This document shows positions 10,831 to 20,208 of a stretch of DNA of 64,000 nucleotides, in pieces. The notes beneath the pieces are model-generated. The model did no database searches, was not told the origin of the DNA, and worked only from the letters and a program-made list of their open reading frames with translations. The first letter of the stretch is position 1. Every line of letters starts with the position of its first letter. The position numbers were made by a program, and so were the translations under genes. Origin of the DNA: Parahoeflea alexandrii (GTDB lineage: Bacteria; Pseudomonadota; Alphaproteobacteria; Rhizobiales; Rhizobiaceae); assembly GCF_024105735.1 (NCBI RefSeq), contig NZ_JAAAML010000004.1, positions 124,001 through 188,000 of the forward strand. The letters are read 5' to 3'.

Positions 10831-10850
10831 GCGCTGAACCGGTCGCGGCG

Positions 10851-10895
10851 AACGAAAAAGGCCCGGACGCCTGGCGCGTCCGGGCCTTTGTCGTT
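10851..10895. terminator. Bidirectional rho-independent terminator
   Basis: The 14-bp perfect stem AAAGGCCCGGACGC (10857-10870) pairs with 10876-10889 around a 5-nt loop. It has A-rich sequence before and T-rich after, so it can stop both the ligase gene (plus) and the ugpC-like gene (minus). Confidence 0.9.
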
Positions 10896-10912
10896 CGCCG
10901 CCGGGGGAAAAA

Positions 10913-11998
10913 TCAGCGCAAGCGCGCGCCCGTTCCGGCATCAAACAGGAAGGCTCGTTCCGGATTGAAGCCGGTCTCAAGGACTTCGCCTTCCCGGACA
11001 TTCCGGTTTTCACGAATTTCGATGGTGAGCGGCAGTTCCATTTCGGACCGTGAATAGGCAAAGGACGACCCACCCAGGTGCTCGATGACATCAATCGGCA
11101 TCGAGACCTGAACGCTGCCGGCGGCATCAAAATGTTCCGGGCGAATGCCGAGCTGCAATTGCGTTCCCGGCTTGGGATGTGTGCCGCGAATTGCCATCGG
11201 CACCTCGATGCCATCAAGATCATCAAGCCGTACCGTCAGCGTTTCGCCATCGGAGGCAACGACCGAAGCGGGAAGAAAATTCATCCGCGGCGAGCCGATG
11301 AAGCCGGCAACGAAGGCATTGTCGGGATCATCGTAAAGCGCGAGCGGCGAGCCGACCTGCTCGATGACGCCGGCACGCAGCACGACAATCTTGTCGGCCA
11401 GCGTCATGGCCTCGACCTGGTCGTGCGTCACATAGATCATGGTGGCGCCGAGCTCCTTGTGCAGCTTGGCAATTTCGAGCCGCATCTGCACCCGGAGTTC
11501 GGCATCGAGATTGGACAAGGGCTCATCGAAGAGGAAGACTTCGGGTTGCCGGACGATGGCGCGGCCGATGGCGACGCGCTGGCGCTGGCCACCCGACAGG
11601 GCTTTCGGCTTGCGCTGCAGCAGCGGTTCAAGATGCAGGATGGACGCGGCGCGGCTGACCCGTTCTTTGATTTCACTCGCCGGATGACCTGTCATCTTCA
11701 GGCCGAAGCCCATGTTTTCCTCGACCGTCATGTGCGGGTAGAGCGCATAGGACTGGAAAACCATGGCGACACCGCGGTCTGCCGGCTCGACATTGGTAAC
11801 GTCCTTGCCGCCGATGGACAGACTGCCGCCGGTGGTTGCTTCCAGCCCGGCGACCAGCCTGAGCAAGGTGGACTTGCCGCAGCCGGAGGGGCCGACAAAC
11901 ACGGTGAATTCTCCATCATCGACGGTCAGATCAACACCGTGTATGACGTCAACGCTGCCAAAGGACTTCTTCACTTGATGCAGTTCAAGACCTGCCAT
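10913..11998 (-). CDS. ugpC: ABC transporter ATP-binding protein, UgpC/MalK family
   Basis: This 361-residue ATPase for a binding-protein-dependent sugar importer has Walker [10 protein letters not shown], signature LSGGQRQR, Walker B VFLFDEP and H-loop VTHDQ. A C-terminal TOBE/MalK regulatory domain is present (about 240-361; GIRPEHF motif). ATG 11998 (MAGLELHQV) is chosen; the longer frame to 12061 lies in the spacer after iclR. It is downstream of the IclR gene on the same strand and, with the divergent binding protein and permeases (13226-16360), completes the galactoside importer. Its name follows the family; the substrate is inferred to be a galactoside from the neighbouring GH36 and GH42 genes. 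Confidence 0.85.
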   Translation of the reverse strand: MAGLELHQVKKSFGSVDVIHGVDLTVDDGEFTVFVGPSGCGKSTLLRLVAGLEATTGGSLSIGGKDVTNVEPADRGVAMVFQSYALYPHMTVEENMGFGLKMTGHPASEIKERVSRAASILHLEPLLQRKPKALSGGQRQRVAIGRAIVRQPEVFLFDEPLSNLDAELRVQMRLEIAKLHKELGATMIYVTHDQVEAMTLADKIVVLRAGVIEQVGSPLALYDDPDNAFVAGFIGSPRMNFLPASVVASDGETLTVRLDDLDGIEVPMAIRGTHPKPGTQLQLGIRPEHFDAAGSVQVSMPIDVIEHLGGSSFAYSRSEMELPLTIEIRENRNVREGEVLETGFNPERAFLFDAGTGARLR

Positions 11999-12063
11999 GA
12001 CATTCCCTCTTCCAATCCCGGCTTGGCCGGTTCCCGGTGATCCTGCGGTCACCGCCTCCACAT

Positions 12064-12918
12064 TCAGGTGCGCGGACCCAGCCGTGCGCCCATATCTTCC
12101 ATGATCGCGCCTGCCGCGTTGCGCACCAGCACCGCCCAGCTTTCAAGCAGCTCCGGAGAAATCCGGTAGGCCGGACCGGTCACCGACAGCCCGCCGACGA
12201 AACCTCGATCTTCCGAATAGATTGGCGCGGCGACACAGCGGATGCCGGGTTCGTGCTCTTCCCGGTCATAGGCGTTGCCGCTGGCGCGGATTTCCCCGAT
12301 TTCTCGGATCAGTTCCTCGGGCGTGGCGAGCGTGCTGTCGGTGAAGCGGTGGAACTTGATGCTCGCCACGACTGCCTTTAGCTCCGGATCGGGCAAAGCC
12401 GACAAACCGGCCTTTCCGACACCGGTGCAATAGACCGGCGAAGCGTTGCCGATCTGCGAATACATCCGCACCGCCTGGCGGCTTTCGACCTTGTCCAGAT
12501 AGATCACCTCGTTGCCCCGAAGCACACCCAGATGCACGGTTTCGCCGGTGAGATCGTGGAGGTTGCGAAGATGCGGCTCGGCAATGGCGCGGAACTGGTT
12601 GCCGGCCCAAGCCCTGGCGGCAAACTTGAGCAGGCGGATGCCGACGGAATAGGAATGATCGCGACCGAGCGAAAGCAGGCCTTCCTCCACCAGATTGGAG
12701 AGTTGACGATGCAGGGTGCCGCGCGGTTGGTTGGAGACCGCCAGAATATCGGTAAACCGCATTGGCTGATCAGCAGAAGCGACAATATCGAGCACGGCTA
12801 TGGCCTTGCCGAGGGTGCCCGTGTCGGCGTGCTTGCGTCCGCTCGCGGTCTCATCAACTTGCGGCGGGGCCTCAACAGCCTCGTCTCCCGGATTGTCCAA
12901 AACCCCTCCCCTCTCCAC
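12064..12918 (-). CDS. IclR-family transcriptional regulator
   Basis: This 284-residue regulator has an N-terminal winged helix (about 35-95; [21 protein letters not shown]) and a C-terminal IclR effector domain ([32 protein letters not shown]). The start is a GTG at 12918; no internal ATG precedes the DNA-binding domain, though a TTG at 12900 behind a GGGGAGGGG stretch is possible. It lies between the ATPase gene and the binding-protein gene, so it most likely controls the galactoside island through the divergent region, which holds a 17-bp inverted repeat (13089-13105). Confidence 0.85.
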   Translation of the reverse strand: MERGGVLDNPGDEAVEAPPQVDETASGRKHADTGTLGKAIAVLDIVASADQPMRFTDILAVSNQPRGTLHRQLSNLVEEGLLSLGRDHSYSVGIRLLKFAARAWAGNQFRAIAEPHLRNLHDLTGETVHLGVLRGNEVIYLDKVESRQAVRMYSQIGNASPVYCTGVGKAGLSALPDPELKAVVASIKFHRFTDSTLATPEELIREIGEIRASGNAYDREEHEPGIRCVAAPIYSEDRGFVGGLSVTGPAYRISPELLESWAVLVRNAAGAIMEDMGARLGPRT

Positions 12919-13225
12919 CCTGCGGCCCGGTCACACGGTGCGCCGCAAAACGGTCGTTTGTTCAAACGGTTGGCTCTCCCAAAACCAAACACTTGCATTT
13001 CATCTTGCCGGTCAACGAGCGAATGCCGCGCTTTTCCAGCTTGACAACTTCTACACCATAGATCGATAATTCTAAATAGTCAAATTGAGTTCCAAATAAT
13101 GGAACATCAATTGATGCTGCCGGGGTGGTCTTGGAGGATTGCCCGCCCGGCAGGTGTAGAGATCCCGCCTTGACGGGATACACCGAGGGAACGGCAGGTT
13201 CGTCAACAACCGGGAGGATCACGCA
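12919..13225. other. Divergent control region of the galactoside island
   Basis: This 307-bp region lies between iclR (minus) and the binding-protein gene (plus). The part from about 13060 to 13120 is AT-rich and contains two abutting palindromes, listed separately. A GGGAGG ribosome site lies just before the ATG at 13226. No gene is seen. Confidence 0.6.
13089..13116. promoter_or_regulatory. Two abutting palindromes, candidate IclR operator
   Basis: GTTCCA (13089-13094), a 5-nt spacer AATAA and TGGAAC (13100-13105) form an inverted repeat of the size and composition bound by IclR-family proteins. The perfect palindrome CATCAATTGATG follows, sharing its first base (13105-13116). Both lie about 110-135 bp upstream of the binding-protein start. 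The repeats are seen; which protein binds is inferred. Confidence 0.55.
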
Positions 13226-14467
13226 ATGAAGCTTTCACGCAAATCCGCGCTCCTCGGCACGGCTGCATTTGCCCTGATGGCAACGCAGGCTGTGGCCGAG
13301 CAACGCACACTGAAATATTACGCCGATTTCGATCCGGCGCCGCTGGCCGCCTTCGAGGCCGCGATCGCCGAATTCGAAGCCGCCAATCCTGACATCGACG
13401 TCGTGCTGCAGAATTTCGACCACGAAGGATACAAGACGGCGATCCGCAACTTCCTGTCGGCGGATTCTCCGGACCTTGCCAACTGGTATGCCGGCAACCG
13501 CATGGCGCCCTTCGTCAATGCCGGCCAGTTCATGGACATCACCGACGTATGGACCGACAACAATCTCGGCGAAAGCCTGGCTTCGGCCAAGGGCTCGATG
13601 ACCATCGACGGCAAGCAGTGGGGCGTGCCCTACACCTATTACCAGTGGGGCATCTACTACAACAAGGACGCCTACAAGCAGGCCGGTGTCGAAGTGCCGA
13701 AAACCTGGGCCGAGTTCATCGACAATTGCGCCAAGTTCAAGGAAGCCGGCATCGACTGCGTGACCACCGGCACCAAGGCGCTGTGGCCCGGAGCCGGCAT
13801 CTTCGACTACATGAATCTGCGCACCAACGGCTATGACTTCCACATGGAACTGACCGCCGGCAAGGTGGCCTGGACCGATGACCGGGTGAAGAATACCTTT
13901 GCCGAGTGGGCCAAGCTGGTCGAACCCGGCTACGTAACCGCCAACCACGCAGCGCTTGACTGGCAGGATGCCGCATCGCTGCTGATCCAGGGCAAAGCCG
14001 CGAACTATGTCATGGGCAACTTCGCCGTGGCCGTGTTCAAGGATGGCGGCATGACCAACGACACGCTGGGTTTCATGCAGTTCCCGGAAATCACGCCGGG
14101 CCTGCCCAGGGGTGAGGAAGCTCCGACCGACACGATCCATATTCCGGCCGGAGCCAAGAATGTCGATGACGCCAAGAAGTTTCTTGCCTTCATCGCTACT
14201 GCGGATGTCCAGACCAAGCTGAACGAAGCCCTCGGTCAGCTGCCGATCAACAACCAGTCCAAGGTCGGTGATGATCCGTTCCTGCAGGCGGGTTTTGAAA
14301 TGCTCTCGACGGCCGATGGCGGGATTGCCCAGTTCTTCGACCGCGACGCGCCGGCGGAGATGGCAAAGGTCGGCATGGAAGGCTTCCAGGAGTTCATGGT
14401 CAGGCCTGAAAACCTCGACAAGATCCTTGAACGGCTCGAAAAAGCCCGCCAGCGTATCTACAAGTAA
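13226..14467 (+). CDS. Extracellular solute-binding protein of a galactoside ABC importer (family 1)
   Basis: This 413-residue protein has a signal peptide ending around AVAE (residue 24). The body is a MalE/UgpB-type binding protein (SBP_bac_1) with GVPYTYYQWGIYYNK and a late LPINNQSK segment typical of the family. It captures the sugar in the periplasm and delivers it to the two permeases downstream. A 12-bp hairpin separates it from the permease genes, likely giving a higher level of binding protein. The substrate is inferred from the GH36 and GH42 genes: raffinose- or melibiose-like alpha-galactosides, or lactose-like beta-galactosides. Confidence 0.85.
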   Translation: MKLSRKSALLGTAAFALMATQAVAEQRTLKYYADFDPAPLAAFEAAIAEFEAANPDIDVVLQNFDHEGYKTAIRNFLSADSPDLANWYAGNRMAPFVNAGQFMDITDVWTDNNLGESLASAKGSMTIDGKQWGVPYTYYQWGIYYNKDAYKQAGVEVPKTWAEFIDNCAKFKEAGIDCVTTGTKALWPGAGIFDYMNLRTNGYDFHMELTAGKVAWTDDRVKNTFAEWAKLVEPGYVTANHAALDWQDAASLLIQGKAANYVMGNFAVAVFKDGGMTNDTLGFMQFPEITPGLPRGEEAPTDTIHIPAGAKNVDDAKKFLAFIATADVQTKLNEALGQLPINNQSKVGDDPFLQAGFEMLSTADGGIAQFFDRDAPAEMAKVGMEGFQEFMVRPENLDKILERLEKARQRIYK

Positions 14468-14472
14468 GCCTC

Positions 14473-14504
14473 ATGACCGGGCGGCCAAGCTGCCGCCCGG
14501 TCAT
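14473..14504 (+). promoter_or_regulatory. Hairpin between binding-protein and permease genes
   Basis: ATGACCGGGCGG (14473-14484) pairs exactly with 14493-14504 around an 8-nt loop, directly after the binding-protein stop. Only TT follows, so termination should be partial. It mirrors the hairpin at 2341-2360 in the other importer operon and probably sets the ratio of binding protein to permease. Confidence 0.65.
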
Positions 14505-14579
14505 TTCAAGACGACCTGACAACCGGGCGCGGGCAGATCGATCTCTCCGCCCATCGCCGGCGCATTCGGGAGGGCAGCC

Positions 14580-15512
14580 ATGACGGGTTCAGCGACCACA
14601 GCCATCGCCGCAACACAAGCAAACACACCCGGGATCTGGAAACGGAACCAGCGCGCATGGGCGCCCTGGATCTTTCTTGCGCCGGGCATCGCGATGTTCG
14701 CGCTCTATGTCATCTACCCGATCATCGCCTCGATGTGGCTGAGCTTTTACGACTGGGACGGACTTGGCACCAAGACCTGGCTCGGACTGGACAACTATGT
14801 CGAGCTGTTTGATGACGAGGCCTTCTACACATCACTGTACAACAACATCATCTGGCTGGTTCTTTACATGCTGGCGGTTCCGGCCGGGCTGTTCGTGGCG
14901 CTGTTTCTCAACCAGACTGTCACCGGGATCCGCATCTACAAATCGCTTTTCTTCTTCCCCTTCGTCATCAGCCAGGTCGTTGTCGGACTGATCTTCTCCT
15001 GGTTCTACGCACCCAATTTCGGCCTGTTCTACAACATGATCGAGTGGCTGACCGGCACCGGCATCGCCGTTTTGGCCGACGACCGCTACGTGACCTATGG
15101 CATCATCGCCGCTGGTCTGTGGCCGCAGATCGCCTACTGTATGATCCTTTACCTGACAGGCCTCAACAATGTCGCGCCCGACCAGATCGAAGCCGCCCGG
15201 CTTGATGGCGCCAGGGGCTGGAAGATGCTCTGGCACATCATCCTGCCGCAACTGCGACCCGCGACCTTTATCGCCGTCGTCGTCACGGTGATCGGTGCGC
15301 TGAGATCGTTCGACCTGGTCTCGATCATGACCGATGGCGGGCCTTACGGCTCAAGCCGGGTGCTGTCGTTCTACATGTATGAGCAGGCGCTGTCGGAATA
15401 CGGCTTCCGGATGGGCTATGGCGCTGCCATCGCCGTCGTGCTGTTTGCCATCATGATGATCTTCATCTCCGGGTTCATCTGGAAGATGGTCCGCGACGAA
15501 AGGGGCCTGTGA
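14580..15512 (+). CDS. Sugar ABC transporter permease 1 (MalF type)
   Basis: This 310-residue inner-membrane permease has about six transmembrane segments. The EAA loop is visible as IEAARLDGARGWKMLWHIILP around residues 201-221. A GGGAGGG ribosome site precedes ATG 14580. It pairs with the next permease as the heterodimeric channel of the galactoside importer energised by the UgpC-like ATPase. The stop TGA overlaps the next ATG by one base. Confidence 0.85.
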   Translation: MTGSATTAIAATQANTPGIWKRNQRAWAPWIFLAPGIAMFALYVIYPIIASMWLSFYDWDGLGTKTWLGLDNYVELFDDEAFYTSLYNNIIWLVLYMLAVPAGLFVALFLNQTVTGIRIYKSLFFFPFVISQVVVGLIFSWFYAPNFGLFYNMIEWLTGTGIAVLADDRYVTYGIIAAGLWPQIAYCMILYLTGLNNVAPDQIEAARLDGARGWKMLWHIILPQLRPATFIAVVVTVIGALRSFDLVSIMTDGGPYGSSRVLSFYMYEQALSEYGFRMGYGAAIAVVLFAIMMIFISGFIWKMVRDERGL

Positions 15513-16360
15513 TGTTTCCACGTCCCATCGAACACACAGCGCCTGCCACCCAGCTGCTTTACAAGGTGGCGTTACCGATTGCCCTGATCTTGTGGCTGCT
15601 GCCGCTGCTCGGGGTGGCGATGACCTCGCTCAAGCCTTCCAGCGACCTTGCCGCGGGCAATTATTTCGGGCTGCCGAGCCAGATCGCGTTTTCGAACTAT
15701 GCCGACGTGTTCAACAATTCGCCGATCGGCAAATACATCCTCAACTCGTTCAAGGTCACGATCCCAACCGTGATCGGCGCAGTGGCAATTGCCTGCCTGT
15801 CGGGTTTTGCGCTGGCGGTCTACCGGTTCCGGATGAACCTGTTGATCTTCTTCCTGTTCGTGGCGGGCAATTTCGTGCCGTTCCAGATCCTGATGGTGCC
15901 GGTCCGCGACCTCACCGTCTCGACAGGGCTCTACAACACCATCACCGGGCTCGCGCTGTTCCACATCGCCTTCCAGTCCGGCTTCTGCACCCTGTTCATG
16001 CGCAACTTCATCAAGGGGCTGCCGTTCGAACTGATCGAGTCGGCCCGCGTCGAGGGCGTCTCCGAGTTCCGCATCTTCTGGTACATCGTGCTGCCCTTGA
16101 TGCGGTCGGCTATCGCGGCCCTCTCGGTACTGGTGTTCACCTTCATCTGGAACGATTACTTCTGGGCCACAGTGCTGACCACCAGCGCCGAAACACAGCC
16201 GGTCACCGCCGGGCTCTACTCGCTCAACGGACAATGGATCGCCCAGTGGCAACTGGTCTCGGCCGGATCCATCATCGCGGCGATGCCGCCGGTGCTGATG
16301 TTTTTCCTGATGCAGAGGCACTTCATTGCCGGCCTGACGCTCGGCGCGACAAAGGGATAA
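15512..16360 (+). CDS. Sugar ABC transporter permease 2 (MalG type)
   Basis: This 282-residue inner-membrane permease has six or so transmembrane segments and an EAA loop (LIESARVEGVSEFRIFWYI, near residues 172-190). The ATG at 15512 sits 6 nt after AGGGG; a GTG one codon upstream (15509) is the alternative. It overlaps permease 1 by one base and ends one base before the alpha-galactosidase ATG, so transport and hydrolysis are tightly linked. Confidence 0.85.
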   Translation: MFPRPIEHTAPATQLLYKVALPIALILWLLPLLGVAMTSLKPSSDLAAGNYFGLPSQIAFSNYADVFNNSPIGKYILNSFKVTIPTVIGAVAIACLSGFALAVYRFRMNLLIFFLFVAGNFVPFQILMVPVRDLTVSTGLYNTITGLALFHIAFQSGFCTLFMRNFIKGLPFELIESARVEGVSEFRIFWYIVLPLMRSAIAALSVLVFTFIWNDYFWATVLTTSAETQPVTAGLYSLNGQWIAQWQLVSAGSIIAAMPPVLMFFLMQRHFIAGLTLGATKG

Positions 16361-16361
16361 G

Positions 16362-18509
16362 ATGACACGCCCCGACATGCCAGACTTTGCCGTCACCGAT
16401 GTGATGCGGCTTGACGGAGGCGGTCGTACAGCCGCCTTCGCCAGCTTCAACAAGGGGGTGCCATGCCTGATTCATTTTGGCCGGTCCCTGCCCGGGACGG
16501 ATGACCTCGCATCGCTGGCGATCGCCACCATACCCAATGTCGGCGCCGGGCAGATCGATCCATTCCTGCCGCTCACACTGTGCCCGCTGGCAATCACCGG
16601 CTGGCAGGGTCATCCCGGCATGATCCTGCAGACGGACGATGGCCGGGACTATCTGGCCAATCCCGAACTTGCGGACATCAAGCGAGATGGCGCGGAAGGG
16701 ATCGATTTCATGCTGCTCGACCGCGGCAAGCCAGACGGTGTCAAGCTTGTCATCTCGGTCCGTCTCGATCCCGATACCGGCATCCTGCAGCTCAAGCAGA
16801 CTGTGACCATACCCGACGGTTGGAGCTGCAGCTGGCTTGCAGCACCTACCGTTCCGGTTTCAACCGGAATGAACCAGATCATCGACCATTCCGGCCGCTG
16901 GTGCGGCGAGTTCCGGCGGCAGGAAGCGCCATTCAGGACCGGCGCGCACAGCCGGGAGAGCCGGGAGGGGCGGACCGGGCACGCGCATTTCCCCGGCGTG
17001 ACGCTGGCGACGCCTGCCACCGGTGAACATACAGGCGCCTGTCTCGCCGCCACGCTTGCCTGGAGCGGCGGTCACCGGATGCTGGCCGAGGAACTGCCCG
17101 ACGGGCGGCGGCAGGTGCAGTTCGGTGTCCTGGACGACGCTCTGGCGCGCGCCGAGGTCGCCTCCCCCACCATGCTGCTGTCATGGTCGGGTGACGGCTT
17201 CAACGGCGTGTCGCGGGCTTTCCATGGGCATCTTCGCGCCGTCCAGGCACCGGTCAATGCGCGGCGCAAGCGCGAACCGCGTCCGGTGCATTACAATTGC
17301 TGGGAGGCGGTCTATTTCCGCCATGACCTCCATGAGCTCAAATCCATCGCCTCGCTGGCCGCCGAGCTTGGCGCGGAGCGCTTCGTGCTCGATGACGGCT
17401 GGTTCCGCGGCCGCAATGACGACACTTCAAGTCTGGGCGACTGGGAGATCGACAAAGCCAAGTTCCCGGATGGGCTCGCGCCGCTGATCGATCATGTCCA
17501 CGGCGAGGGCATGCGCTTCGGGCTCTGGTTCGAGCCGGAAATGGTCAACCGTGACAGCGAGTTGTTCCGGTCCCATCCCGACTACATGCTCGGGCCGGAC
17601 GACCAGCCCAGCGGCCGTAACCAGCATGTGCTCGACATGGCCAGACCCGAGGTGCGCGCGCACCTGTTCGGCCAGATCGACGCGATCCTGTCCTCGCACG
17701 AGATCGACTACGTCAAATGGGATCACAACCGGCCGCTGACCGGCGGCGGGCCGGATCAGGCGCGCGGCTTCATGATGCTGCTGTCCGACCTTGTGCTGGC
17801 CCACCCGGGTGTTGATTTCGAGAGCTGCTCCTCGGGCGGCGGGCGCATCGATTTCGGCGTGCTGGAGCTCGCGAACCGGGTCTGGCTGTCGGATTCCAAT
17901 GACGCGCTGGAGCGGCTGAGAATGCAGCACGAGGCCAGCCACTGGATCGCGCCGGAGGTGCAGGGGTCGCATGTCGGTCCGCGCCATTGCCATACCTCGG
18001 GTCGGGTGCTGTCGATGCCGTTCCGGGCATGGGTGGCGGCACAGCGGCACATGGGCTTCGAGATGGATCCGCGCGAACTCACACCTGAGGAAAGCCAGAC
18101 GCTACGCCGGGTTACCACATGGTGGAAGCAGAACCGGGATTTCCTTTTTTCCGGCGCACTGCATCGCTTGGAAAGCGACGACAGCGAGGTGTTCGCGGAG
18201 ATGACGGTGGATACTGCCGCAGACCGGTTCATCCTGTTTGCCGGTCAGGCCGGTGCTTCGGAGCAGATCTACCGGCGGCCCCTGGTTGCAGCTGGGCTCA
18301 ATCCTGATGCGGTTTACGAGATCCGGCTGGTGAACCCGGAAGATGTGAGCCCGCTTGCAAACCGCCGGATGGTCAACACCCTTGCAAATGGGGGAACGAT
18401 GCAGTTTTCCGGAGCCTTCCTAATGAGCCACGGCCTACGCTTGCCCAATGCAGTTCCGGCCTCCATGACTGTTGTCGAAGGACAGCGAATCGAGCCGGAG
18501 GACCAGTGA
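16362..18509 (+). CDS. Alpha-galactosidase, glycoside hydrolase family 36
   Basis: This 715-residue cytosolic retaining glycosidase has the GH36 nucleophile motif YVKWDHNRPL with Asp454. The SCSSGGGRIDFGVL stretch follows, and then the acid/base motif LSDSNDALER with Asp514. Length fits bacterial GH36 enzymes. There is no signal peptide, so it acts on sugar already imported, releasing galactose from melibiose/raffinose-type sugars. It sits immediately after the permeases (1-bp gap) and its stop overlaps the dehydrogenase start region, placing galactose release directly before galactose oxidation. Confidence 0.9.
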   Translation: MTRPDMPDFAVTDVMRLDGGGRTAAFASFNKGVPCLIHFGRSLPGTDDLASLAIATIPNVGAGQIDPFLPLTLCPLAITGWQGHPGMILQTDDGRDYLANPELADIKRDGAEGIDFMLLDRGKPDGVKLVISVRLDPDTGILQLKQTVTIPDGWSCSWLAAPTVPVSTGMNQIIDHSGRWCGEFRRQEAPFRTGAHSRESREGRTGHAHFPGVTLATPATGEHTGACLAATLAWSGGHRMLAEELPDGRRQVQFGVLDDALARAEVASPTMLLSWSGDGFNGVSRAFHGHLRAVQAPVNARRKREPRPVHYNCWEAVYFRHDLHELKSIASLAAELGAERFVLDDGWFRGRNDDTSSLGDWEIDKAKFPDGLAPLIDHVHGEGMRFGLWFEPEMVNRDSELFRSHPDYMLGPDDQPSGRNQHVLDMARPEVRAHLFGQIDAILSSHEIDYVKWDHNRPLTGGGPDQARGFMMLLSDLVLAHPGVDFESCSSGGGRIDFGVLELANRVWLSDSNDALERLRMQHEASHWIAPEVQGSHVGPRHCHTSGRVLSMPFRAWVAAQRHMGFEMDPRELTPEESQTLRRVTTWWKQNRDFLFSGALHRLESDDSEVFAEMTVDTAADRFILFAGQAGASEQIYRRPLVAAGLNPDAVYEIRLVNPEDVSPLANRRMVNTLANGGTMQFSGAFLMSHGLRLPNAVPASMTVVEGQRIEPEDQ

Positions 18510-19279
18510 TGAGCGAGCATGTACCGACATTCCCAGATCTCAAGGACAAGGCTGTTCTCATCACCGGTGGCGGCAGCGGCATCGGCGCGGCGTTGACCGA
18601 AGGCTTTGCGGCGCAGGGCTCCAAGGTAGCGTTCATCGATGTCGCCGGGGCGCCAAGTCGGGAGTTAGCCGACCGTCTGGCCGGCATAAGCAGGCACGCG
18701 CCCCTGTTCATCCAAGCCGATCTCACGGACCTTGAGGCCCTCAAGCAGGCTGTTGCGCAGGCTGAAAGTGCACACGGTCCGGCCAGGGTGCTGATCAACA
18801 ATGCGGCGCTTGACGACCGGCATGAACTCCTCGAGATCACCGGCGACTACTGGGACGCCAACCACGCGATCAACCTGCGGCCGGTGGCGTTTACCGCCCA
18901 GGCGGTTGCGCCGGGCATGATCGCGGCCGGCGGCGGCGCGATCGTCAATTTCACCTCGACATCCTACATGCTGAACATCGGCGCGATGCCGGCCTATACG
19001 GCAGCCAAGGCGGGGATCGTCGGGCTCACCAAGGGTCTTGCCGGGCGGCTTGGCCCCGACGGCATCCGGGTCAACGCCATTGCGCCCGGCTGGGTGATGA
19101 CGGAACGGCAGAAAAAGCTCTGGGTCACCGAGGAGGGCCTCGCCGCAATGATCGAGCGGCAATGCCTCAAACGCCCGATCGAGCCGGACGACATGGTCGG
19201 GCCCTGCCTGTTCCTGGCATCCAACGCCTCGGCGATGATCACCGCGCAGGTCCTGATCGCGGACGGAGGCATGATGTGA
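18509..19279 (+). CDS. SDR-family dehydrogenase, likely D-galactose 1-dehydrogenase
   Basis: This 256-residue short-chain dehydrogenase has nucleotide motif TGGGSGIG, the NNA motif, catalytic Ser in STSYM, and YTAAK. ATG 18509 follows GGAGG at a good distance; a GTG one codon earlier is possible. In this context (between alpha-galactosidase and DgoK/DgoA) it should oxidise D-galactose to the galactonolactone with NAD(P), the first step of the De Ley-Doudoroff route. SDR specificity cannot be read from motifs, so the substrate is inferred from neighbours. It overlaps dgoK by GTGA. Confidence 0.7.
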   Translation: MSEHVPTFPDLKDKAVLITGGGSGIGAALTEGFAAQGSKVAFIDVAGAPSRELADRLAGISRHAPLFIQADLTDLEALKQAVAQAESAHGPARVLINNAALDDRHELLEITGDYWDANHAINLRPVAFTAQAVAPGMIAAGGGAIVNFTSTSYMLNIGAMPAYTAAKAGIVGLTKGLAGRLGPDGIRVNAIAPGWVMTERQKKLWVTEEGLAAMIERQCLKRPIEPDDMVGPCLFLASNASAMITAQVLIADGGMM

Positions 19280-20208
19280 GTACGACACCCGCCCTCGTTG
19301 CCGTCGACTGGGGGACGTCGAGCTTCCGGCTCTGGCTGATGTCACTCGACGGCACGGTGCTGGCCGAACACCGCAGCCACGAGGGCATGAGCGAGGTTGC
19401 CGGGCGCGGATTTGAAGCCGTGCTGGAAAGCCATCTCGGAACGCTCTCGGCGCCGGGGCATCTGCCGGTCGTCATCTGCGGCATGGCCGGATCGCGGCAG
19501 GGATGGGTCGAGGCGGGCTATATCGATACGCCGGCCGATGTCACCACCATCGGCGAGACGGCGACCATCGTGCCCGGCACGGCGCGGCAGATCATCATCA
19601 TTCCGGGACTGGCGGTGCGGTCGGATGCCGAACCGGACGTGATGCGCGGCGAAGAGACGCAATTGCTCGGCGCCCATTTCGACATGCCCGGCGGGGAGCG
19701 CTACTGCATGCCGGGGACGCATTCGAAGTGGGTCAGCATGGACGGCTCGATCGTCACCGGGTTCGAAACCTTCATGACCGGAGAACTGTTTTCGGTCATC
19801 AGCGGCAAGACGATCCTCAAGCATTCCACCGGCGGCGATGGCAACGTCGACGCCAATGACCCGGCGTTTCTGACGGGCGTCCGCGACGGATGGACCCAGC
19901 CGGCGAAGACAACGCATCACCTCTTCTCGATCCGTGCCGGACAATTGCTTTACGATCATCAGGCAGGCGAAAACCGGGCCCGGCTGTCTGGCCTGCTGAT
20001 CGGCGCCGAGTTCGCCGGGGCCGGCATCCGGGGCGACGAACAGATCGGCCTGGTGGCGAGCGGCGCGCTGCAGCGGCTCTATCACGCGGCGCTGGCCGAA
20101 TGCGGGGTGCAGGTTCGCGACATTGACGCTGACGTGGCCGTGCGTCGCGGGCTGCTGGAATCCTGGCAGCGTTTTTCCACCACCAACGGGGATGTGCAAA
20201 GCCGATGA
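19276..20208 (+). CDS. dgoK: 2-dehydro-3-deoxygalactonokinase
   Basis: This 310-residue sugar acid kinase of the ASKHA fold has an N-terminal phosphate-1 motif (VAVDWGTSSFR). MRGEETQLLG and LPGTHSKW-like (MPGTHSKWV) segments are typical of DgoK. It phosphorylates 2-dehydro-3-deoxy-D-galactonate with ATP. The start is a GTG at 19276, overlapping the dehydrogenase stop by 4 bp; the longer frame from 19162 only shadows the SDR gene. Its end overlaps dgoA by ATGA. Confidence 0.9.
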   Translation: MSTTPALVAVDWGTSSFRLWLMSLDGTVLAEHRSHEGMSEVAGRGFEAVLESHLGTLSAPGHLPVVICGMAGSRQGWVEAGYIDTPADVTTIGETATIVPGTARQIIIIPGLAVRSDAEPDVMRGEETQLLGAHFDMPGGERYCMPGTHSKWVSMDGSIVTGFETFMTGELFSVISGKTILKHSTGGDGNVDANDPAFLTGVRDGWTQPAKTTHHLFSIRAGQLLYDHQAGENRARLSGLLIGAEFAGAGIRGDEQIGLVASGALQRLYHAALAECGVQVRDIDADVAVRRGLLESWQRFSTTNGDVQSR

